From Malurus cyaneus samueli (Eukaryota; Chordata; Aves; Passeriformes; Maluridae): a stretch of 64,000 nucleotides of DNA. The notes under the pieces were generated by a model, which did no database searches, was not told the origin of the DNA, and saw only the letters and a program-made list of their open reading frames with translations. The position numbers and the translations under genes were made by a program. The DNA lies in assembly GCA_009741485.1 (NCBI GenBank), contig CM019227.1, forward strand, positions 18,456,096 through 18,520,095, written 5' to 3'. Shown piece after piece: positions 61,701-64,000 of the stretch; position 1 is the stretch's first letter, and each line of letters starts with the position of its first letter.

Positions 61701-63102
61701 CTCTCCCAATGCTCAGGAAATCTTCCTCCAAAAGCTGAGATGTGATTCTGAACTACATGAGTTAGCAGGCTCCCTGGAGTATTGATATCCCAGAGCACAT
61801 CTTCATGAAACTCTTGGATTTACTTCTGCCCCTTCATGAGTGACATGTGAATGCCTCTCGCTTCCCATCAGGACCATCTCGAAGGAGTGACTTGGAATCT
61901 CTGGGCTATTGTCTTCTGAAATGGCTCTGTGGCATTTTGCCTTGGTCTGATGAGTTGGACAAAGCAGAAGCTGTGGTGGAATGGAAAGAAAGGTAGGAGG
62001 AATCATCTACTCTTTTGGGAAATGTGCATCAGAAAGCAGCGAAGGGGCTTTTGTGACTGAAATCCCCTGGTCACAATACACTGTTGGGATGTGGTAAATC
62101 CTGCTGCCAAGGCTGAGCCTTGCCCCAGGGTGTTTGGTGAGGCCCAGGTTCTGCTTCATCCAGAACATGGCCATCTGAATTCAGCCTTTTGGGGATTTTT
62201 TTTTTGTCCCTGTTGTCAAAGCCAGATGCTCGGGTGCCTGCTCCATTGCTTGTCACCTGAGAGAACTCTGTGCTGGCTATTCCAGGTACAGAAAAGATGT
62301 GAGATGCCTTCTCCAACTGTGCTTCAGGCAGAGATCTATTCCAGGTATGGGCTTGCTCTCAGTGGCAGTGGAACTCAGGGATAGCTGACTGTACCTGAAG
62401 CCAGAACTTTCTCTGTGCTGCGGTGCTGGTCCAGAATGGCTTCCAGTGGTGATGGTAACCAAGCATGGCACAGACTGGCTGGCAGGCTGGGAAAATCCCT
62501 TGTTTTCTGTACAGGAAAAGAAGGAGGGCTGCCTCCCATGATCTGCTTTCATGAGCCTTGCTGAAGGGACAGATGGGCTGGTGGGTTTAAAAATGCAGTA
62601 TCAGAGGCTAGAGGTCACTTCCCCATCCCATTCTGTTCCCCAGAGAAGCTGTGGCTGCCCCATCCCTGGAAGTGTTCAAGGTCAGGTTGAACAGGGCTTG
62701 GAGCAACCTGGGATAGTGGAAAGTGCTTCTGGGCATGGTAGATGTTGGAATAAGGTAGTCTATAAGGTCCCTCCCAACCCAAAGCTGGTGATTCTATTTT
62801 ATTCAATTCCATGATCCTGCCTTTGAGCTCTGTGTTCGCCTTGGTTTGGTTTTGCTCTCTGTGCTGTTGCCTGGTGGGGTGGGTGAGCTGGCTGCAGGAC
62901 ATTTGGCAGCTGGAGTTCCTGTGCTGCTCCAGTGTGAGTCCCTGTCTTTGCAGATGCGCTGGAGAGCTACCTGGAGCAGGTGATGGCACTGGAGTATGAG
63001 GACAAGCCTGACTACAAGGCCCTGCAACTGCTCTTCAGGAAGCCACTGGAAAAGATGAAAGCTTCAGCTTATGACTCCGTGGATGTCCAAATGGCTCCCT
63101 AG
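55402..63102 (+). CDS. VRK3: VRK3, vaccinia-related kinase 3 pseudokinase, start codon unresolved
   Basis: Ten exons: 55402-55715, 57190-57242, 58930-58996, 59727-59811, 60263-60365, 60704-60796, 60984-61116, 61872-61992, 62286-62344 and 62954-63102, about 391 residues (human 474; the linker is shorter here). Mammalian VRK3 is a nuclear scaffold that restrains ERK through the VHR phosphatase. The order is zinc-ribbon start (FCPQCG), low-complexity linker, then kinase fold: [25 protein letters not shown] with the VAIK-type lysine, [68 protein letters not shown] and a C-terminus ending DVQMAP. The first glycine loop position is degenerate ([11 protein letters not shown]). The second zinc knuckle FCPACGG lies one base out of frame in the first exon. 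No ATG precedes FCPQCG in this exon; ATGs at 55180 and 55213 are upstream candidates but none joins in phase. Confidence 0.93.
55893..56160 (-). mobile_element. CR1 3' fragment in VRK3 intron
   Basis: GAGTGGAAAGGAACCCACAA, CTCCTGGAGCTCTGGCAGCC and GGGGAGCCTGTTCACTGCCC. Confidence 0.87.
58003..58062 (-). mobile_element. Short CR1 fragment in VRK3 intron
   Basis: GTGGGAAAGGGACCCACAAG and GTCCAACTCCTGGCCCTGC match the CR1 3' end. Confidence 0.75.
61493..61750 (-). mobile_element. CR1 3' fragment in VRK3 intron
   Basis: AAATCACTTTGGTTGGAAAA, GACCTCTAAGATCATTGAGT and GGGGACTCCATACTTTTCTG. It belongs to a different CR1 subfamily from most copies in ABCA3. Confidence 0.87.
62640..62805 (+). mobile_element. 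CR1 3' fragment in VRK3 intron
   Basis: AGAAGCTGTGGCTGCCCCAT, CAACCTGGGATAGTGGAAAG and the tail GGTGATTCTATTTTATTC. It is similar to the copy at 40296. Confidence 0.88.
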
Positions 63103-63311
63103 GTGAGTGCCAGCAGTGCTGGTACCTGCTGTGTGTGCCCTGTGCTGCCACAGGCAGGTGAGGACAGAGCAGGCTGGGCTGTGACATCTTTCCAGGAGAG
63201 ACCAACCTGCTCCTCCTGTGTCATTCCCTATTGAAACCAGTCCAGTGCTACACAAAGCCAGGCTTAGCCTGTGTGTCCTCAAGTTTTTCTGGAAATACGT
63301 GCCCATGAAGG

Positions 63312-63317
63312 AATAAA
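63312..63317 (+). terminator. VRK3: Poly(A) signal of VRK3
   Basis: AATAAA 210 bases after the VRK3 stop codon, the first in this direction. It fits a short unspliced 3' UTR. Confidence 0.65.
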
Positions 63318-63334
63318 ACAAGGATTAATGAAGC

Positions 63335-64000
63335 AAAGGCTGAAGGGGCTGCAGGGCTGTGGAGGTGATAACAAAATGCAGACTCATGCCATCTGGTAAT
63401 TTTTTTTCTTTTTTTCTAAATCTGAAGCTGTGGGCTGCACTTTTTGATTTTTTCTCAGAAAGCAGCCTGTAGTTCTGGTTTTAGTGCTTCAGCCCTAGGC
63501 CGTGGTGGCTCTCAAGCCCAGGTGCTATTTTAGCCATGAGGCACCTCCAAGAGTGAGGCTTGATACAGAGCCAGGTCAGATTCTAGTGCAGGGCTGCATC
63601 AGCCAAGGCTCCTACATCCAGCAGCAGGAACACAGAGCCAGTGCTTCACCTAGTTTCCTCTTACTGGGAAGACATTAAATGGATTCATCTTCCCCTTCTC
63701 TGCTTTTATTCTTTCAGATCAAGAAAACTTGAACAGGAAAAGTTCAGAGCTTTCTGCAGTGAGGGCTTTCCCAGCTATATTTTAACTTTTACCAGTTTTA
63801 GAATGAGAGAGCTTTTTATAAGTGTTTTCTTCCCATGTTAATGTGACCCAGTGCTGAAGTTTGAGCTGCTGCTGTGCCAAGTTAATGTGAAGACAATCCT
63901 GCATGGCAGGGCAGGGGAAGCAGTAGCTGGAGAACTGCAGTGGAGCCACCATGAGCCGGGAAACTAAATCAGGGATTTTTCTCTTTTTTAGAGTGGCAGT
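63335..64000. other. Downstream of VRK3, no gene recognised
   Basis: No coding similarity is seen. A good acceptor (TTCTTTCAG at 63710-63718) could belong to an alternative 3' exon of VRK3. Confidence 0.4.

Overview
The window looks like nuclear DNA from a bird. It has five spliced vertebrate genes with GT-AG introns, five CpG-rich promoter regions, about twenty 3' ends of CR1-type LINEs (the usual avian retroposon), several minisatellites, and one tRNA gene. The clade inside birds cannot be fixed from the sequence alone. I worked out the exons by hand from splice sites, reading phase and remembered vertebrate family sequences; no search was run.

Layout. 1-4.4 kb: WFIKKN1 (+), a secreted multidomain protease-inhibitor/growth-factor-binding protein in two exons. 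4.75-8.8 kb: METTL26 (-), a putative SAM-dependent methyltransferase, convergent with WFIKKN1. Its introns hold a 27-bp minisatellite and a degenerate ~60-bp array. A tRNA-Gly(CCC) gene lies 120 bp upstream of its start codon. 10.8-14.3 kb: MCRIP2 (+). 14.9-47.4 kb: ABCA3 (-), the lamellar-body phospholipid transporter, with 30 coding exons that join in phase to give about 1,706 residues, essentially the mammalian length. 47.4-54.8 kb: intergenic DNA with a long TG microsatellite, an inverted duplication and CR1 fragments. 54.9-63.3 kb: VRK3 (+), a vaccinia-related pseudokinase.

The block WFIKKN1(+)-METTL26(-)-MCRIP2(+) matches human 16p13.3 in order and orientation. ABCA3 is also on human 16p13.3 but farther away, and VRK3 is on human 19q13, so the right half records rearrangement between the lineages. 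The genes do not form a pathway; they are ordinary neighbours.

The most useful observations concern sequence integrity and protein detail. The GC-richest coding exons of WFIKKN1, METTL26, MCRIP2 and VRK3 each need small frame shifts to read the conserved protein, while ABCA3 is clean over 30 exons. The METTL26 minisatellite decays into an irregular kilobase where the gene's middle exon(s) should be. ABCA3 has one intron that must use a GC donor. VRK3 keeps an aspartate in its catalytic loop while its DFG position is GYG. I found no sign of a previously undescribed biological system.
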